Part shown: positions 27,173 through 38,346 of the stretch, in pieces | Numbering within the stretch: the stretch's first letter is position 1 | Layout of the letters: each line of letters opens with the position of its first letter | Source of the DNA: Streptomyces sp. HUAS 15-9 | GTDB taxonomy: Bacteria; Actinomycetota; Actinomycetes; Streptomycetales; Streptomycetaceae | Assembly: GCF_025642155.1 (NCBI RefSeq) | Contig: NZ_CP106798.1 | Location: forward strand, 6,324,001 to 6,388,000 | Length of the DNA stretch: 64,000 bases | Direction: 5' to 3' | Notes under the pieces: generated by a model | Told to the model about the DNA's origin: nothing | Database searches by the model: none | The model's input: only the letters and a program-made list of their open reading frames with translations | Made by a program: the position numbers and the translations under genes

Positions 27173-27190
27173 TGTCGAAGCGCTTCGACA
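27173..27190. promoter_or_regulatory. LacI-type operator, perfect 18-bp palindrome
   Basis: TGTCGAAGCGCTTCGACA is a perfect 18-bp palindrome sharing its core with the site at 27085. It sits about 90 bp before the GH12 gene start, where bound repressor would block the promoter. The two cores are 84 bp apart (eight helical turns), compatible with looping. Confidence 0.8.
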
Positions 27191-27280
27191 GTTTTTGCCG
27201 TGGCGAGAGGGCGGCAACCTTTCGGCCGGGTGGCGACCACACACGGGCGGCACACGAACCGTCCCTCGGAAGGACCCCTG

Positions 27281-28090
27281 ATGCAACACCGCAGACCGCG
27301 CCTGTCCACGAAGGCGAAGACGCTCGTCGCGGCCTCGGTCGCCCTGGCGGCCGCCGCGGGCGTCACCGTGGCGCAGGCCGGCGAGTCGAGCAAGAAGTGC
27401 GCGGCCTTCGACACCATCGCGCTCGGCAAGTACTACGTGAACAACAACCTGTGGGGCCAGGACAAGGGCACCGGCACCCAGTGCGTCTGGGACAACTCCC
27501 GAAGCGGCTCGACGATCTCCTGGGGCACCAGCTACAGCTGGGCGAACAGCGCCAAGGGCACCGACTCGGACGTGAAGTCGTACGCCAGTACGGTCCTGGG
27601 CTGGCACTGGGGCTGGAAGGCCGACAAGGCGAGCACCGGGCTGCCGATCCGGGTCGGCGACCGCAAGAAGGTCACCGCCAAGTGGAGCTTCTCGGTCGGT
27701 TCGAACCCCGGCACCATGAACGTGGCCTACGACCTGTGGCTGCACGCCAAGAGCACCGCGGACTGGCAGGACCGGCCCACCGACGAGGTCATGATCTGGC
27801 TGAACCGCCAGGGCGGCGCGGGACCGCTGGGCACCAAGTACGGCAGCGTCAGCCTGGGCGGCTCCATGTGGGACATCTACCGGGGCAACATCGGCTGGAA
27901 CGTCTACTCCTTCGTCCGGCGCACCAACACCACCAGCGCCACACTGAACCTCGACGACTTCACCCAGGCACTCGTTCGGCGCAAGCTGATGAGCAATGAC
28001 AAGTACGTCTCCGGCATCGAGTCCGGGACCGAGGTGTTCAAGGGCTCCGGGCGGCTCGACACGAAGTCGTACTCCGTCGACATCGGCTGA
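27281..28090 (+). CDS. Secreted GH12 endoglucanase / xyloglucanase
   Basis: The 269-residue enzyme has a signal peptide (1 to about 32, cleavage near AQA-GE) and a GH12 beta-jelly-roll. The nucleophile Glu is at about 169 in TDEVMIW and the acid/base Glu at about 251 in GTEVFKG. Conserved YVNNNLWGQD and GWHWGWK line the substrate cleft. It should cleave beta-1,4-glucan or xyloglucan outside the cell. The ATG at 27281 follows CGGAAGGA; the ORF is open further upstream through the operator region, which is unlikely to be coding. Regulation by the divergent LacI protein is inferred from the operators. The nearby GH31/GH3 remnants favour xyloglucan as the original substrate. Confidence 0.9.
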   Translation: MQHRRPRLSTKAKTLVAASVALAAAAGVTVAQAGESSKKCAAFDTIALGKYYVNNNLWGQDKGTGTQCVWDNSRSGSTISWGTSYSWANSAKGTDSDVKSYASTVLGWHWGWKADKASTGLPIRVGDRKKVTAKWSFSVGSNPGTMNVAYDLWLHAKSTADWQDRPTDEVMIWLNRQGGAGPLGTKYGSVSLGGSMWDIYRGNIGWNVYSFVRRTNTTSATLNLDDFTQALVRRKLMSNDKYVSGIESGTEVFKGSGRLDTKSYSVDIG

Positions 28091-28213
28091 TAAACGCGTC
28101 GATCGGGCGCGCGAGGACTGGTGGGGGCGGCCCGTTTCGGGTACCAACGATCCAGTAGCACTGGCCAGTAGCGAACGGTCCCCTACAACCCTATTCGCGG
28201 CGAGGTGAGCCTC

Positions 28214-30145
28214 ATGTCCGCCCCCATCACCAAACCCACGGTCACCGAGCGGGAGGCCCGTCAGGTCGCGGAGGCCGCCCGGGAACAGGACTGGCGCAAG
28301 CCCAGCTTCGCCAAGGAACTGTTCCTCGGCCGCTTCCGGCTCGACCTCATCCACCCTCATCCGCTCCCGGCGGACGAGGACATGCAGCGCGGCGAGGAGT
28401 TCCTCGCCAAACTGCGCGACTTCTGCGAGACACGGATCGACTCGGCCCGCATCGAGCGCGAGGCGCGGATCCCGGACGAGGTCATCGACGGGCTCAAGGA
28501 GCTCGGCGCCCTCGGCATGAAGATCGACACCAAGTACGGCGGGCTCGGCCTCACCCAGGTGTACTACAACAAGGCGCTCGCGCTGGTCGGCTCGGCCTGC
28601 CCCGCGGTCGGCGTGCTGCTCTCGGCGCACCAGTCGATCGGCGTACCGCAGCCGCTGAAGCTGTTCGGCACGCAGGAGCAGAAGGACGCCTTCCTGCCGC
28701 GCTGCGCCCGCACCGACATCAGCGCCTTCCTGCTCACCGAGCCCGATGTCGGCTCCGACCCCGCCCGCCTGGCCACGACCGCGGTGCCCGACGGGGACGA
28801 CTACGTCCTCGACGGGGTCAAGCTGTGGACCACCAACGGCGTGGTCGCCGACCTGCTGGTGGTCATGGCCCGGGTGCCGAAGAGCGACGGCCACAAGGGC
28901 GGCATCACGGCCTTCATCGTGGAGACCAACTCGCCCGGCATCACCGTGGAGAACCGCAACTGCTTCATGGGACTGCGCGGCATCGAGAACGGCGTCACCC
29001 GCTTCCACCAGGTCCGGGTGCCCGCCGCCAACCGGGTCGGGCCGGAGGGCGCGGGCCTGAAGATCGCGCTGACCACGCTGAACACCGGGCGGCTGTCGCT
29101 GCCCGCCTCGTGCGTCGCCGCGGGCAAGTGGGCTTTGAAGATCGCCCGGGAGTGGTCCGCGGCGCGCGAGCAGTGGGGCAAGCCGATCGCCCAGCACGAG
29201 GCGGTCGGGTCGAAGATCTCCTTCATCGCGGCCACCACCTTCGCGCTGGAGGCCGTGAGCGAGCTGTCGTGCCAGATGGCCGACGAGAACCGCAACGACA
29301 TCCGCATCGAGGGCGCGCTCGCCAAGCTGTTCGCCTCCGAGATGGGCTGGCTGATGGCGGACGAGCTGGTGCAGATCCGCGGCGGCCGCGGCTTCGAGAC
29401 GGCCGAGTCGCTCGCGGCCCGTGGCGAGCGCGCGGTCCCCGCCGAGCAGATCCTGCGCGACCTGCGCATCAACCGGATCTTCGAGGGCTCCACCGAGATC
29501 ATGCACCTGCTGATCGCGCGCGAGGCCGTCGACGCCCACCTCTCGGTCGCCGGCGACCTCATCGACCCCGAGAAGTCCCTGTCGGACAAGGCGAAGGCCG
29601 GCGCGAACGCGGGCGTCTTCTACGCCAAGTGGCTGCCCAAGCTGGTCGCCGGGCCCGGCCAGCTCCCCTCCTCCTACGGCCGGTTCAAGTACGGAGTGGA
29701 CCTCGCCCCGCATCTGAGGTACGTCGAGCGGCACGCCCGCAAGCTGGCCCGCTCCACCTTCTACGCCATGTCCCGCTGGCAGGGCCGGATGGAGACCAAG
29801 CAGGTCTTCCTGGGCCGGATCGTGGACATCGGCGCCGAGCTGTTCGCGATGAGCGCGGCCTGTGTCCGGGCCGAGCTCCTGCGCGGCCAGGGCGACCACG
29901 GCCGCGAGGCCTACCGGCTCGCCGACGCCTTCTGCAGGCAGTCCCGCATCCGGGTCGACGAGCTCTTCGGCCGCCTGTGGAGCAACACCGACGACAACGA
30001 CCGGAAGATCGTCAAGGGTGTCCTCGGCGGCGACTACGAGTGGCTGGAGCGGGGGATCGTCGACCCCTCGGGCGAGGGCCCGTGGATCGCCGACGCGACC
30101 CCGGGCCCGAGCACGCGGGAGAACGTGCACCGCCCCATCCGGTAG
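28214..30145 (+). CDS. Acyl-CoA dehydrogenase family protein
   Basis: The 643-residue flavoprotein has the central acyl-CoA dehydrogenase motif FLLTEPDVGSDPARL and the C-terminal helical domain (RILEDLRINRI-like sequence LRDLRINRIFEGSTEIMH). An extra C-terminal region of about 170 residues makes it longer than short-chain enzymes (about 380-400). It probably oxidises long or unusual acyl chains in fatty-acid breakdown. ATG 28214 was chosen because GAGGTGAG precedes it; GTG 28205 is an alternative three codons upstream. A divergent promoter region precedes it, and the convergent lamin-tail gene begins its 3' end one base after the stop. Confidence 0.9.
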   Translation: MSAPITKPTVTEREARQVAEAAREQDWRKPSFAKELFLGRFRLDLIHPHPLPADEDMQRGEEFLAKLRDFCETRIDSARIEREARIPDEVIDGLKELGALGMKIDTKYGGLGLTQVYYNKALALVGSACPAVGVLLSAHQSIGVPQPLKLFGTQEQKDAFLPRCARTDISAFLLTEPDVGSDPARLATTAVPDGDDYVLDGVKLWTTNGVVADLLVVMARVPKSDGHKGGITAFIVETNSPGITVENRNCFMGLRGIENGVTRFHQVRVPAANRVGPEGAGLKIALTTLNTGRLSLPASCVAAGKWALKIAREWSAAREQWGKPIAQHEAVGSKISFIAATTFALEAVSELSCQMADENRNDIRIEGALAKLFASEMGWLMADELVQIRGGRGFETAESLAARGERAVPAEQILRDLRINRIFEGSTEIMHLLIAREAVDAHLSVAGDLIDPEKSLSDKAKAGANAGVFYAKWLPKLVAGPGQLPSSYGRFKYGVDLAPHLRYVERHARKLARSTFYAMSRWQGRMETKQVFLGRIVDIGAELFAMSAACVRAELLRGQGDHGREAYRLADAFCRQSRIRVDELFGRLWSNTDDNDRKIVKGVLGGDYEWLERGIVDPSGEGPWIADATPGPSTRENVHRPIR

Positions 30146-30146
30146 G

Positions 30147-30605
30147 TCAGCAGTACTTGTCGCTCGGATCCCGCGTCGTCCAGGAGCAGGAGTCGACCTT
30201 GGCGCCGCTCGCCTTGGTCAGCGTCGCCGTGTCGCTGGTGTTGTTCCACACGTAGGCGCGTCGGCCCTGGTACTTGTTCGACGCGGTGTCCGTGCCCCTG
30301 CCGGTGTGGATCTTCATGTACTTCCCGGCGCCGATCCTGACGTTCGGGAATATGTACCTGTGGTTGGAGGCGTCCTTCAGGATCCAGCCCCTGAGGGAGA
30401 TCGCCGAGGCGCTGGTGTTCTTGATCTGCACCCACTCGCCGTTCAGGCTCGTGTTGGACCCGGTGTCCGAGCCGGGGCTGTCGAACCAGACGTGATGGAT
30501 GACCACGCCGCCGGCGGCCTCGGCCGGGCTGCTGAGCAGGGTGCCGGTGAGCAGCGCCGCGCCCGCGAGAGCGGGCAGGGCAGTGCGTATGCGCAGGGTA
30601 CGCAT
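30147..30605 (-). CDS. Secreted lamin-tail-domain (LTD) protein
   Basis: The 152-residue protein has a signal peptide (1 to about 30, cleavage near AEA-AG) and one lamin tail domain, an Ig-like fold found in bacterial exported proteins. Diagnostic features are GEWVQIKNTSASAISLRGW and YIFPNVRIGAGKYMKIHTGR. It may bind polysaccharide or DNA outside the cell; the role is unknown. The ATG at 30605 follows GGGGGGATC. The gene is convergent with the acyl-CoA dehydrogenase gene, with one base between stop codons. Confidence 0.85.
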   Translation of the reverse strand: MRTLRIRTALPALAGAALLTGTLLSSPAEAAGGVVIHHVWFDSPGSDTGSNTSLNGEWVQIKNTSASAISLRGWILKDASNHRYIFPNVRIGAGKYMKIHTGRGTDTASNKYQGRRAYVWNNTSDTATLTKASGAKVDSCSWTTRDPSDKYC

Positions 30606-30795
30606 GGAGAGATCCCCCCAAGGATGTCGTCCGCGGGCCGGTTGTCCGACCGGCCAGAACAGAAGTGTTATCACAAGGTCTTCACGTCAGCTTCACAAAG
30701 GTGATTTCGCCTCAATCGGCAACGAGAGCTGATAAGGCACCCGCCCGAGGGACGCGCTTGCCCTGCCGGACACCGGTTGCGGCAACAATGGGGGG

Positions 30796-32058
30796 ATGAG
30801 CGACAGTCCAGCGCCCCTCGCCGACCCGCACCTCGTCTACGACCCCCTCGCCGGGGAAGGCCCCAAGGACGTGGTGATCCTCGGCTCCACCGGGTCCATC
30901 GGCACCCAGGCCATCGACCTCGTGCTGCGCAACCCCGACCGTTTCCGGGTCACCGCCCTGTCCGCCAACGGCGGACGGGTGGCCCTCCTCGCCGAGCAGG
31001 CGTACCGGCTGCGGGTGCGGACCGTCGCGGTCGCCCGCGAGGACGTCGTACCGGCACTGCGCGAGGCGCTCTCCGCGCAGTACGGCGTCGGGGAGGCGCT
31101 CCCCGAGATCCTCGCCGGGCCGGACGCCGCCACCCACCTGGCCTCCTCCGACTGTCACACCGTCCTCAACGGCATCACCGGCTCCATCGGCCTCGCCCCG
31201 ACCCTCGCCGCCCTGGAGGCGGGCCGCACCCTCGCGCTCGCCAACAAGGAGTCGCTCATCGTGGGCGGCCCGCTGGTCAAGGCGCTCGCCAAGCCCGGCC
31301 AGATCATCCCGGTCGACTCCGAGCACGCCGCGCTCTTCCAGGCGCTGGCCGCCGGTGCCCGCGCGGATGTGCGCAAGCTGGTCGTCACCGCCTCCGGCGG
31401 CCCGTTCCGCGGCCGTACGAAGGGGGAGCTGGCACGGGTGACCGTCGAGGACGCCCTCGCGCACCCCACCTGGGCCATGGGCCCGGTCATCACGATCAAC
31501 TCCGCGACCCTCGTCAACAAGGGCCTGGAGGTCATCGAGGCACACCTGCTGTACGACATTCCCTTCGACCGCATTGAGGTTGTCGTGCACCCGCAGTCGT
31601 ATGTCCACTCGATGGTTGAGTTCACCGACGGATCCACACTCGCCCAGGCGACGCCCCCCGATATGCGTGGGCCGATCGCCATCGGTCTCGGCTGGCCCGA
31701 ACGGGTACCGGACGCGGCGCCCGCCTTCGACTGGAGCAAGGCCTCGACCTGGGAGTTCTTCCCCCTGGACAACCAGGCCTTCCCGTCGGTCGACCTCGCC
31801 CGGCACGTCGGACAGCTCGCGGGCACCGCACCCGCGGTGTTCAATGCGGCCAACGAAGAGTGCGTCGAGGCGTTCCGTGCCGGTGCCCTGCCCTTCAACG
31901 GGATCATGGAGACCGTCACACGGGTGGTCGAGGAGCACGGAACGCCCGGAACGGGAACTCCACTCACGGTGTCGGACGTCCTCGAAGCGGAGACCTGGGC
32001 ACGGGCCCGGGCCCGGGATCTGACAGCACACACGGCGACCGCGGAGGCGCGTGCATGA
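30796..32058 (+). CDS. dxr: 1-deoxy-D-xylulose 5-phosphate reductoisomerase
   Basis: The 420-residue enzyme performs the committed MEP-pathway step, DXP to 2-C-methyl-D-erythritol 4-phosphate, using NADPH and a divalent metal. The N-terminal NADPH-binding motif is [11 protein letters not shown]. The metal and substrate residues lie in [12 protein letters not shown] and [12 protein letters not shown], and [10 protein letters not shown] is present. The length matches actinobacterial Dxr. The ATG follows a run of Gs that can act as ribosome binding site. Its stop overlaps the start of the downstream protease gene (ATGA), so the two are coupled. Confidence 0.95.
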   Translation: MSDSPAPLADPHLVYDPLAGEGPKDVVILGSTGSIGTQAIDLVLRNPDRFRVTALSANGGRVALLAEQAYRLRVRTVAVAREDVVPALREALSAQYGVGEALPEILAGPDAATHLASSDCHTVLNGITGSIGLAPTLAALEAGRTLALANKESLIVGGPLVKALAKPGQIIPVDSEHAALFQALAAGARADVRKLVVTASGGPFRGRTKGELARVTVEDALAHPTWAMGPVITINSATLVNKGLEVIEAHLLYDIPFDRIEVVVHPQSYVHSMVEFTDGSTLAQATPPDMRGPIAIGLGWPERVPDAAPAFDWSKASTWEFFPLDNQAFPSVDLARHVGQLAGTAPAVFNAANEECVEAFRAGALPFNGIMETVTRVVEEHGTPGTGTPLTVSDVLEAETWARARARDLTAHTATAEARA

Positions 32059-33356
32059 CAGCCCTGATGATGATCCTCGGCATAGTCGTCTTCGTGCTCG
32101 GCCTGCTGGTCTCGATCGCCTGGCACGAGCTGGGGCATCTGTCCACCGCCAAGCTCTTCGGCATCCGCGTACCGCAGTACATGGTCGGCTTCGGCCCCAC
32201 CATCTGGTCGCGGAAGAAGGGCGAGACGGAGTACGGGATCAAGGGGATCCCGGCGGGTGGCTACATCCGGATGATCGGCATGTTCCCGCCCGGCGAGGAC
32301 GGACGCATCACCGCGCGCTCCACCTCGCCCTGGCGCAGCATGATCGAGGACGCCCGCTCGGCCGCCTTCGAGGAGCTCAAGCCGGGCGACGAGACCCGCC
32401 TCTTCTACACGCGCGCGCCCTGGAAGCGCGTCATCGTGATGTTCGCGGGCCCCTTCATGAACCTGATCCTCGCGGTCGCCCTGTTCCTCACGGTCCTGAT
32501 GGGCTTCGGCATCTCCCAGCAGACGACGACCGTCAGCTCCGTCTCCCAGTGCGTGATCGCACAGACCGAGAAGCGCGACACGTGCAAGAAGTCCGACCCC
32601 GAATCCCCGGCGGCGGCAGCGGGACTGAAGGCCGGTGACAAGATCGTCTCCTTCAACGGGGTGAAGACCGACAGCTGGAACCAGCTCTCCGACCTGATCC
32701 GGGCCAACCCGGACAAGAACGTGTCCATGGTCGTCGAGCGCAAGGGCCACGAGGTGACCCTGCAGGCCAAGCTTGTCCGGAACAAGGTCGCCAAGAAGGA
32801 CGCCCACGGGCAGATCATCGACGGCTACACCTACGCCGGCTTCCTCGGCTTCAGCGCCGCGAGCGGCGTCGTCCGCCAGGACTTCGGCCAGTCCCTGACC
32901 TGGATGGGCGACCGGCTCGGCGAGGCCGTCGACTCCATCGCGGGCCTGCCCGGCAAGATCCCGGCCCTGTGGAACGCGGCCTTCGACGGCGCCCCCCGCC
33001 AGCCCGACTCCCCGATGGGCGTGGTCGGCGCGGCCCGCGTCGGCGGCGAGATCTTCACGCTGGACATCCCGCCGACCCAGCAGCTGGCCATGGCCCTGAT
33101 GCTGGTCGCCGGCTTCAACCTCTCCCTGTTCCTCTTCAACATGCTCCCGCTGCTCCCGCTGGACGGCGGGCACATCGCGGGCGCCCTGTGGGAGTCCGTC
33201 CGCCGTCACCTGGCCAAGGTGCTGCGCCGCCCGGACCCCGGTCCGTTCGACGTCGCCAAGCTGATGCCGGTGGCCTACGTAGTGGCCGGGATCTTCATCT
33301 GCTTCACGATCCTGGTGCTGATCGCGGACGTGGTCAACCCGGTGAAAATCTCCTAG
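32055..33356 (+). CDS. Site-2 protease (RseP/MucP-like intramembrane metalloprotease)
   Basis: The 433-residue M50 protease has the zinc motif HELGH at residues 24-28 inside the first membrane segment. The third ligand region is PLDGGH near residue 370. A PDZ domain (about 185-265; [20 protein letters not shown]) lies between the two, and there are further membrane helices. It probably cleaves anti-sigma factors or membrane protein remnants. The ATG at 32055 overlaps the dxr stop. The rseP-next-to-dxr arrangement is common in bacteria. Confidence 0.93.
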   Translation: MTALMMILGIVVFVLGLLVSIAWHELGHLSTAKLFGIRVPQYMVGFGPTIWSRKKGETEYGIKGIPAGGYIRMIGMFPPGEDGRITARSTSPWRSMIEDARSAAFEELKPGDETRLFYTRAPWKRVIVMFAGPFMNLILAVALFLTVLMGFGISQQTTTVSSVSQCVIAQTEKRDTCKKSDPESPAAAAGLKAGDKIVSFNGVKTDSWNQLSDLIRANPDKNVSMVVERKGHEVTLQAKLVRNKVAKKDAHGQIIDGYTYAGFLGFSAASGVVRQDFGQSLTWMGDRLGEAVDSIAGLPGKIPALWNAAFDGAPRQPDSPMGVVGAARVGGEIFTLDIPPTQQLAMALMLVAGFNLSLFLFNMLPLLPLDGGHIAGALWESVRRHLAKVLRRPDPGPFDVAKLMPVAYVVAGIFICFTILVLIADVVNPVKIS

Positions 33357-33370
33357 CCACGCCACGTTCG

Positions 33371-33403
33371 AGGCGGCCCGCAGCCCTGTGCTCCGGGCCG
33401 CCT
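33371..33403 (+). terminator. Hairpin after the dxr-protease operon
   Basis: A 10-bp stem pairs 33371-33380 with 33394-33403, starting 14 bp after the protease stop. It likely separates this operon from ispG. Confidence 0.65.
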
Positions 33404-33526
33404 TCCACCGAGTGGGTTTAACCGGGTGGGATGTGCTCGGGCCTTCGCCGGTGCCGTAATCTCGAAGCCTGGAGCCCGCCGGTCACGGGACCGGACCTTG
33501 ATCCACGACTTGGGGTTGCACAGCAG

Positions 33527-34684
<1,158 letters not shown>

Positions 34685-34790
34685 ACTGCAGCGCCTTGAG
34701 GGGCGCGGGGAACTGCGTGACCAGCCACAACGGACCCGCACTCGCCGGCGAAGCACAGCCCCCGAGCTAGGAGGCGCACAGCCAAAGCAG
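34685..34790. repeat. Dispersed Streptomyces intergenic repeat
   Basis: The stretch beginning near 34695 (GAGGGGCGCGGGGAACTGCG, then ACCAGCCACAACGGACCCGCA) matches a sequence I remember as scattered in intergenic positions in many Streptomyces genomes. The copy number in this strain is not known from the window. It follows ispG and may act as an mRNA 3' end or structural element. Confidence 0.55.
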
Positions 34791-34840
34791 CGCAGCTATA
34801 GTGCGGAGATCAGCAGAACCCCCAGGGTGAGGCCCCGCAC

Positions 34841-35689
34841 GTGTTGACCCAGACCACCTCTCGGGTGCTCGAACCGAGCGACCTGGACGCGGCGCTCGCG
34901 GTCCTCGACCGCGAGCCCGTCGCGAATGCCTTCGTGACCTCCCGGGTCCAGATCGCCGGCCTCGACCCGTGGCGGCTCGGGGGCGAGATGTGGGGCTGGT
35001 ACGAGGACGGCATGCTGACGTCCCTGTGCTACGCGGGCGCCAACCTCGTCCCCATCTGCGCCACCCCGAGGGCCGTACGCGCCTTCGCGGACCGCGCGCG
35101 CAGGGCCGGCCGCCGCTGCTCCTCCATCGTCGGCCCCGCCGAGTCCACCTCCGAACTATGGCGCCTTCTCGAGCCGCACTGGGGCCCGGCCCGCGAGGTC
35201 CGCGCCCGCCAGCCGCTCATGGTCACCGACCGCATGCCCGTCGGCATCGCCCCGGATCCCTACGTCCGCCGCATCCGCAAGGACGAGATGGAAACGATCA
35301 TGCCGGCGTGCGTGGCGATGTTCACCGAGGAGGTCGGCGTCTCCCCGCTGGCCGGTGACGGCGGGCTGCTCTACCAGGCCCGGGTCGCCGAACTCGTCGG
35401 CTCCGGGCGCTCCTTCGCCCGCATCGACCAGAGCGGCAAGGTCGTCTTCAAGGCGGAGATCGGCGCGGCGACCACCCAGGCCTGCCAGATCCAGGGCGTG
35501 TGGGTGGCCCCCGAGCACCGGGGGAAGGGGCTGGCGGCGCCGGGCATGGCGGCGGTGCTGCGGTATGCGCTGGCGGACGTGGCGCCGATGGTGAGCCTGT
35601 ACGTCAACGACTACAACACGGCGGCCAGGCGGACCTACCGAAGAGTGGGGTTCCAGGAGGTCGGCGCGTTCATGAGCATCCTGTTCTAG
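34841..35689 (+). CDS. GNAT-family acetyltransferase with DUF4081 domain
   Basis: The 282-residue protein combines an N-terminal DUF4081-type region (about 1-125; PVANAFVTSRVQIAGLDPWR) with a C-terminal GNAT acetyl-CoA-binding domain (about 135-282). The GNAT core is GVWVAPEHRGKGLAAPGM and the C-terminal strand SLYVNDYNTAARRTYRRVGF. The acceptor is unknown. GTG 34841 is the start, with AGGGTGAGG before it. It stands alone between ispG and a second GNAT gene. Confidence 0.85.
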   Translation: MLTQTTSRVLEPSDLDAALAVLDREPVANAFVTSRVQIAGLDPWRLGGEMWGWYEDGMLTSLCYAGANLVPICATPRAVRAFADRARRAGRRCSSIVGPAESTSELWRLLEPHWGPAREVRARQPLMVTDRMPVGIAPDPYVRRIRKDEMETIMPACVAMFTEEVGVSPLAGDGGLLYQARVAELVGSGRSFARIDQSGKVVFKAEIGAATTQACQIQGVWVAPEHRGKGLAAPGMAAVLRYALADVAPMVSLYVNDYNTAARRTYRRVGFQEVGAFMSILF

Positions 35690-35815
35690 CTCCAGCTTCC
35701 AGCTCCTGCCTCCCACTCCCGCTTCCCGCACCTGCTTCCGGCTCCTGCGCGGCGTGATCCAGCCGTGCTCCACAGTGCAGTTCAAGGCCCGGTGCGAGAC
35801 CTGTAGTCTCCCCGC

Positions 35816-36385
35816 ATGCTGCGCTTTCCCGGTCACGGGCACCGCCATCACGAGGACATCGTGATCGGCCCGCTCGACCTGCCGGCCCGCGTCGACGAGG
35901 CCCTCGCCGTCCAGGCCGTCGCCTTCGGGCTCGGCGCGGACGAGGTCGCCGTACGCCGTCAGATCGTCCTGCGCCACATGACCTACCCGGGAGCCCGCGC
36001 CCTCGGGGCCACCACCCCCGACGGCGGCCTCGCCGGATTCGTGTACGGCATGCCCAACGACCGCGCCCACTGGTGGTCCACCGTCGTGGAGCCCTATCTG
36101 CGCGCCCAGGGCCACGACGAATGGCTCGACGACTCCTTCGTGATCACCGAGCTTCACGTCCACCCGCGCTACCAGAACCGCGGCATCGGCCGCGCCCTGA
36201 TCACCACGATCACCGACGGCGCCACCGAACCCCGCTCGATCCTCTCGGCGATCGACACCGACAGCCCCGCCCGCGGCCTCTACCACTCCCTGGGCTACCA
36301 GGACCTGGCCCGCCAGGTCCTCTTCCCCAGCGCCCCCAAGCCGTACGCGGTGATGGGCGCCCCGCTGCCCCTACGCCGTCGTTAG
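35816..36385 (+). CDS. GNAT-family N-acetyltransferase
   Basis: The 189-residue protein has the GNAT acetyl-CoA motif A as LHVHPRYQNRGIGRALI and motif B as SPARGLYHSLGYQD. An N-terminal His-rich patch (GHGHRHH, residues 6-12) is unusual and might bind metal. The acetylated target is not predictable. Its TAG stop (36383-36385) lies inside the left arm of a perfect terminator stem. Confidence 0.85.
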   Translation: MLRFPGHGHRHHEDIVIGPLDLPARVDEALAVQAVAFGLGADEVAVRRQIVLRHMTYPGARALGATTPDGGLAGFVYGMPNDRAHWWSTVVEPYLRAQGHDEWLDDSFVITELHVHPRYQNRGIGRALITTITDGATEPRSILSAIDTDSPARGLYHSLGYQDLARQVLFPSAPKPYAVMGAPLPLRRR

Positions 36386-36417
36386 GGCCTGCCCGGCGGA
36401 TCCCGGGCAGGCCCTAA
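36382..36417 (+). terminator. Strong terminator overlapping a stop codon
   Basis: A perfect 15-bp stem pairs 36382-36396 with 36403-36417 around a 6-base loop. The stop codon of the preceding acetyltransferase gene is within the left arm. It insulates proS, which starts at 36491. Confidence 0.85.
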
Positions 36418-36490
36418 CCGATTTCCACCGGCACAGCAAGCCCGGCTAACCTCCTTGCCATCACCCTTTCCCGGCAGGAGTACGAGAACC

Positions 36491-38194
36491 ATGGCGAACG
36501 CACCGGTCCAGCGCATGTCCCAGTTGATGGCGAAGACGCTGCGCGACGACCCGGCGGACGCCGAGGTCCTCAGCCACAAGCTCCTCGTCCGGGCCGGCTA
36601 CGTCCGCCGTACCGCGGCCGGCATCTGGAGCTGGCTGCCGCTCGGCAAGAAGGTCCTCTCCAACGTGGAGCGGATCGTCCGCGAGGAGATGGACGCGATC
36701 GGCGCCCAGGAGGTGTCGCTCCCCGCCCTGCTGCCGAGGGAACCGTACGAGGCGACGGGCCGCTGGGACGAGTACGGCGCCGAGCTGTTCCGGCTGCAGG
36801 ACCGCAAGGGCGGCGACTACCTCCTCGGCCCGACCCACGAGGAGATCTTCACCCTGCTGGTGAAGGACCAGGCGTCCTCCTACAAGGACCTGCCGGTCAT
36901 CCTCTACCAGATCCAGACCAAGTTCCGTGACGAGGCCCGCCCCCGCGCCGGCATCCTGCGCGGCCGCGAGTTCCTGATGAAGGACTCGTACTCCTTCGAC
37001 ACCGAGGACGAGGGCCTCGCCCGGTCCTACGCCCTGCACCGCGAGGCCTACCAGCGGGTCTTCGAGCGTCTCGGCCTCGACTACCGCATCTGTGCCGCCA
37101 CCGCCGGTGCCATGGGCGGCTCCAAGTCCGAGGAGTTCCTCGCCCCGGCCGAGGCCGGCGAGGACACCTTCGCGGACTGCCCGAACTGCGACTTCGCGGC
37201 CAACACCGAGGCGATCACGTACGAGCTGAAGCCGGTGGACGCCACCGGCGTGCCCGCCGCCGAGGAGATCCCGACCCCGGACACCCCGACCATCGAGACC
37301 CTCGCCGCCCACCTCGGCGTCCCGGCCTCCGCGACCCTCAAGAACCTCCTCGTGAAGGTCGACGGCGAGATCGTCGCCGTCGGCGTCCCGGGCGACCGCG
37401 AGGTCGACATGGACAAGGTCGAGGCGCACTTCGCCCCGGCGGTCGTCGAGATGGTCACCGAGGCCGACTTCGCGGGACGCCCGGACCTGGTCCGCGGCTA
37501 CGTCGGCCCGCAGGGCCTGGAGAAGGTCACGTACCTCGCCGACCCGCGCGTCGCCCCCGGCACCTCCTGGATCACCGGTGCCAACAAGGAGAGCACGCAC
37601 GCGAAGAACGTCGTCGCGGGCCGTGACTTCGAGGTGGACACGTACGTCGACGTCGTGGTGGTGCAGGAGGGCGACCCGTGCCCGAAGTGCGGCACCGGCC
37701 TCAAGCTCGACCGCGCCATCGAGATCGGCCACATCTTCCAGCTGGGCCGCAAGTACACCGACGCCCTCAAGCTCGATGTGCTCGGCCAGAACGGCAAGCC
37801 GGTCCGCGTGACCATGGGCTCCTACGGCATCGGTGTCTCCCGTGCGGTGGCCGCCATCGCCGAGCAGAGCGCCGACGAGCACGGCCTGGTGTGGCCCAAG
37901 GAGGTCGCCCCGGCCGATGTCCACGTCGTCGCCGCGGGCAAGGCCCTCCAGACCGAACTCGCCCTGGACGTCTCCGAGAAGCTGCGGGCGGCCGGCCTGC
38001 GCGTCCTGGTCGACGACCGGGCCGGCGTCTCCCCGGGCGTGAAGTTCACGGACGCCGAACTCATCGGCGTACCCCAGATCCTGGTGGCGGGCCGCCGCTC
38101 CGCCGAGGGCGTCCTGGAACTCAAGGACCGCAAGACGGGCGAGCGCGAGGAACTGACGGTGGACGAGGCGATCGCCCGCCTCACGGCGCAGTAG
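36491..38194 (+). CDS. proS: Prolyl-tRNA synthetase (bacterial type with editing domain)
   Basis: The 567-residue class II synthetase charges tRNA-Pro. Motif 2 is [20 protein letters not shown], and motif 3 is [17 protein letters not shown]. Between them lies the inserted editing domain (about 225-400) that hydrolyses Ala-tRNA-Pro, and the C-terminal anticodon domain ends the protein. The length and insertion identify the bacterial ProS type. ATG 36491 follows CAGGAG. It precedes the nusA/infB cluster, as in other Streptomyces. Confidence 0.95.
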   Translation: MANAPVQRMSQLMAKTLRDDPADAEVLSHKLLVRAGYVRRTAAGIWSWLPLGKKVLSNVERIVREEMDAIGAQEVSLPALLPREPYEATGRWDEYGAELFRLQDRKGGDYLLGPTHEEIFTLLVKDQASSYKDLPVILYQIQTKFRDEARPRAGILRGREFLMKDSYSFDTEDEGLARSYALHREAYQRVFERLGLDYRICAATAGAMGGSKSEEFLAPAEAGEDTFADCPNCDFAANTEAITYELKPVDATGVPAAEEIPTPDTPTIETLAAHLGVPASATLKNLLVKVDGEIVAVGVPGDREVDMDKVEAHFAPAVVEMVTEADFAGRPDLVRGYVGPQGLEKVTYLADPRVAPGTSWITGANKESTHAKNVVAGRDFEVDTYVDVVVVQEGDPCPKCGTGLKLDRAIEIGHIFQLGRKYTDALKLDVLGQNGKPVRVTMGSYGIGVSRAVAAIAEQSADEHGLVWPKEVAPADVHVVAAGKALQTELALDVSEKLRAAGLRVLVDDRAGVSPGVKFTDAELIGVPQILVAGRRSAEGVLELKDRKTGEREELTVDEAIARLTAQ

Positions 38195-38215
38195 CCGGAA
38201 CCGCTCAGAACCCGA

Positions 38216-38245
38216 CGGCGGCGGTCACACCGACGGCCGCCGCCG
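38216..38245 (+). terminator. Hairpin after proS
   Basis: CGGCGGCGG (38216-38224) pairs with CCGCCGCCG (38237-38245) across a 12-base loop, 22 bp after the proS stop. It may terminate proS and, from the other side, the convergent phosphotransferase-like gene. Confidence 0.5.
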
Positions 38246-38346
38246 GGTGCGGCTCGATCGCGCGACCGGAACGGACACCGGCCCGGAGGGCGTTCGCCTC
38301 GACCTGGGCGCCACGGCCAGGATCTGGGCCGCCGACCGGAGCCGCC

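Noticed and set aside
27149..30130. 993-codon open frame antisense to GH12 and acyl-CoA dehydrogenase genes
   Set aside because: It crosses two well-supported genes and an operator region and has no recognisable protein content.
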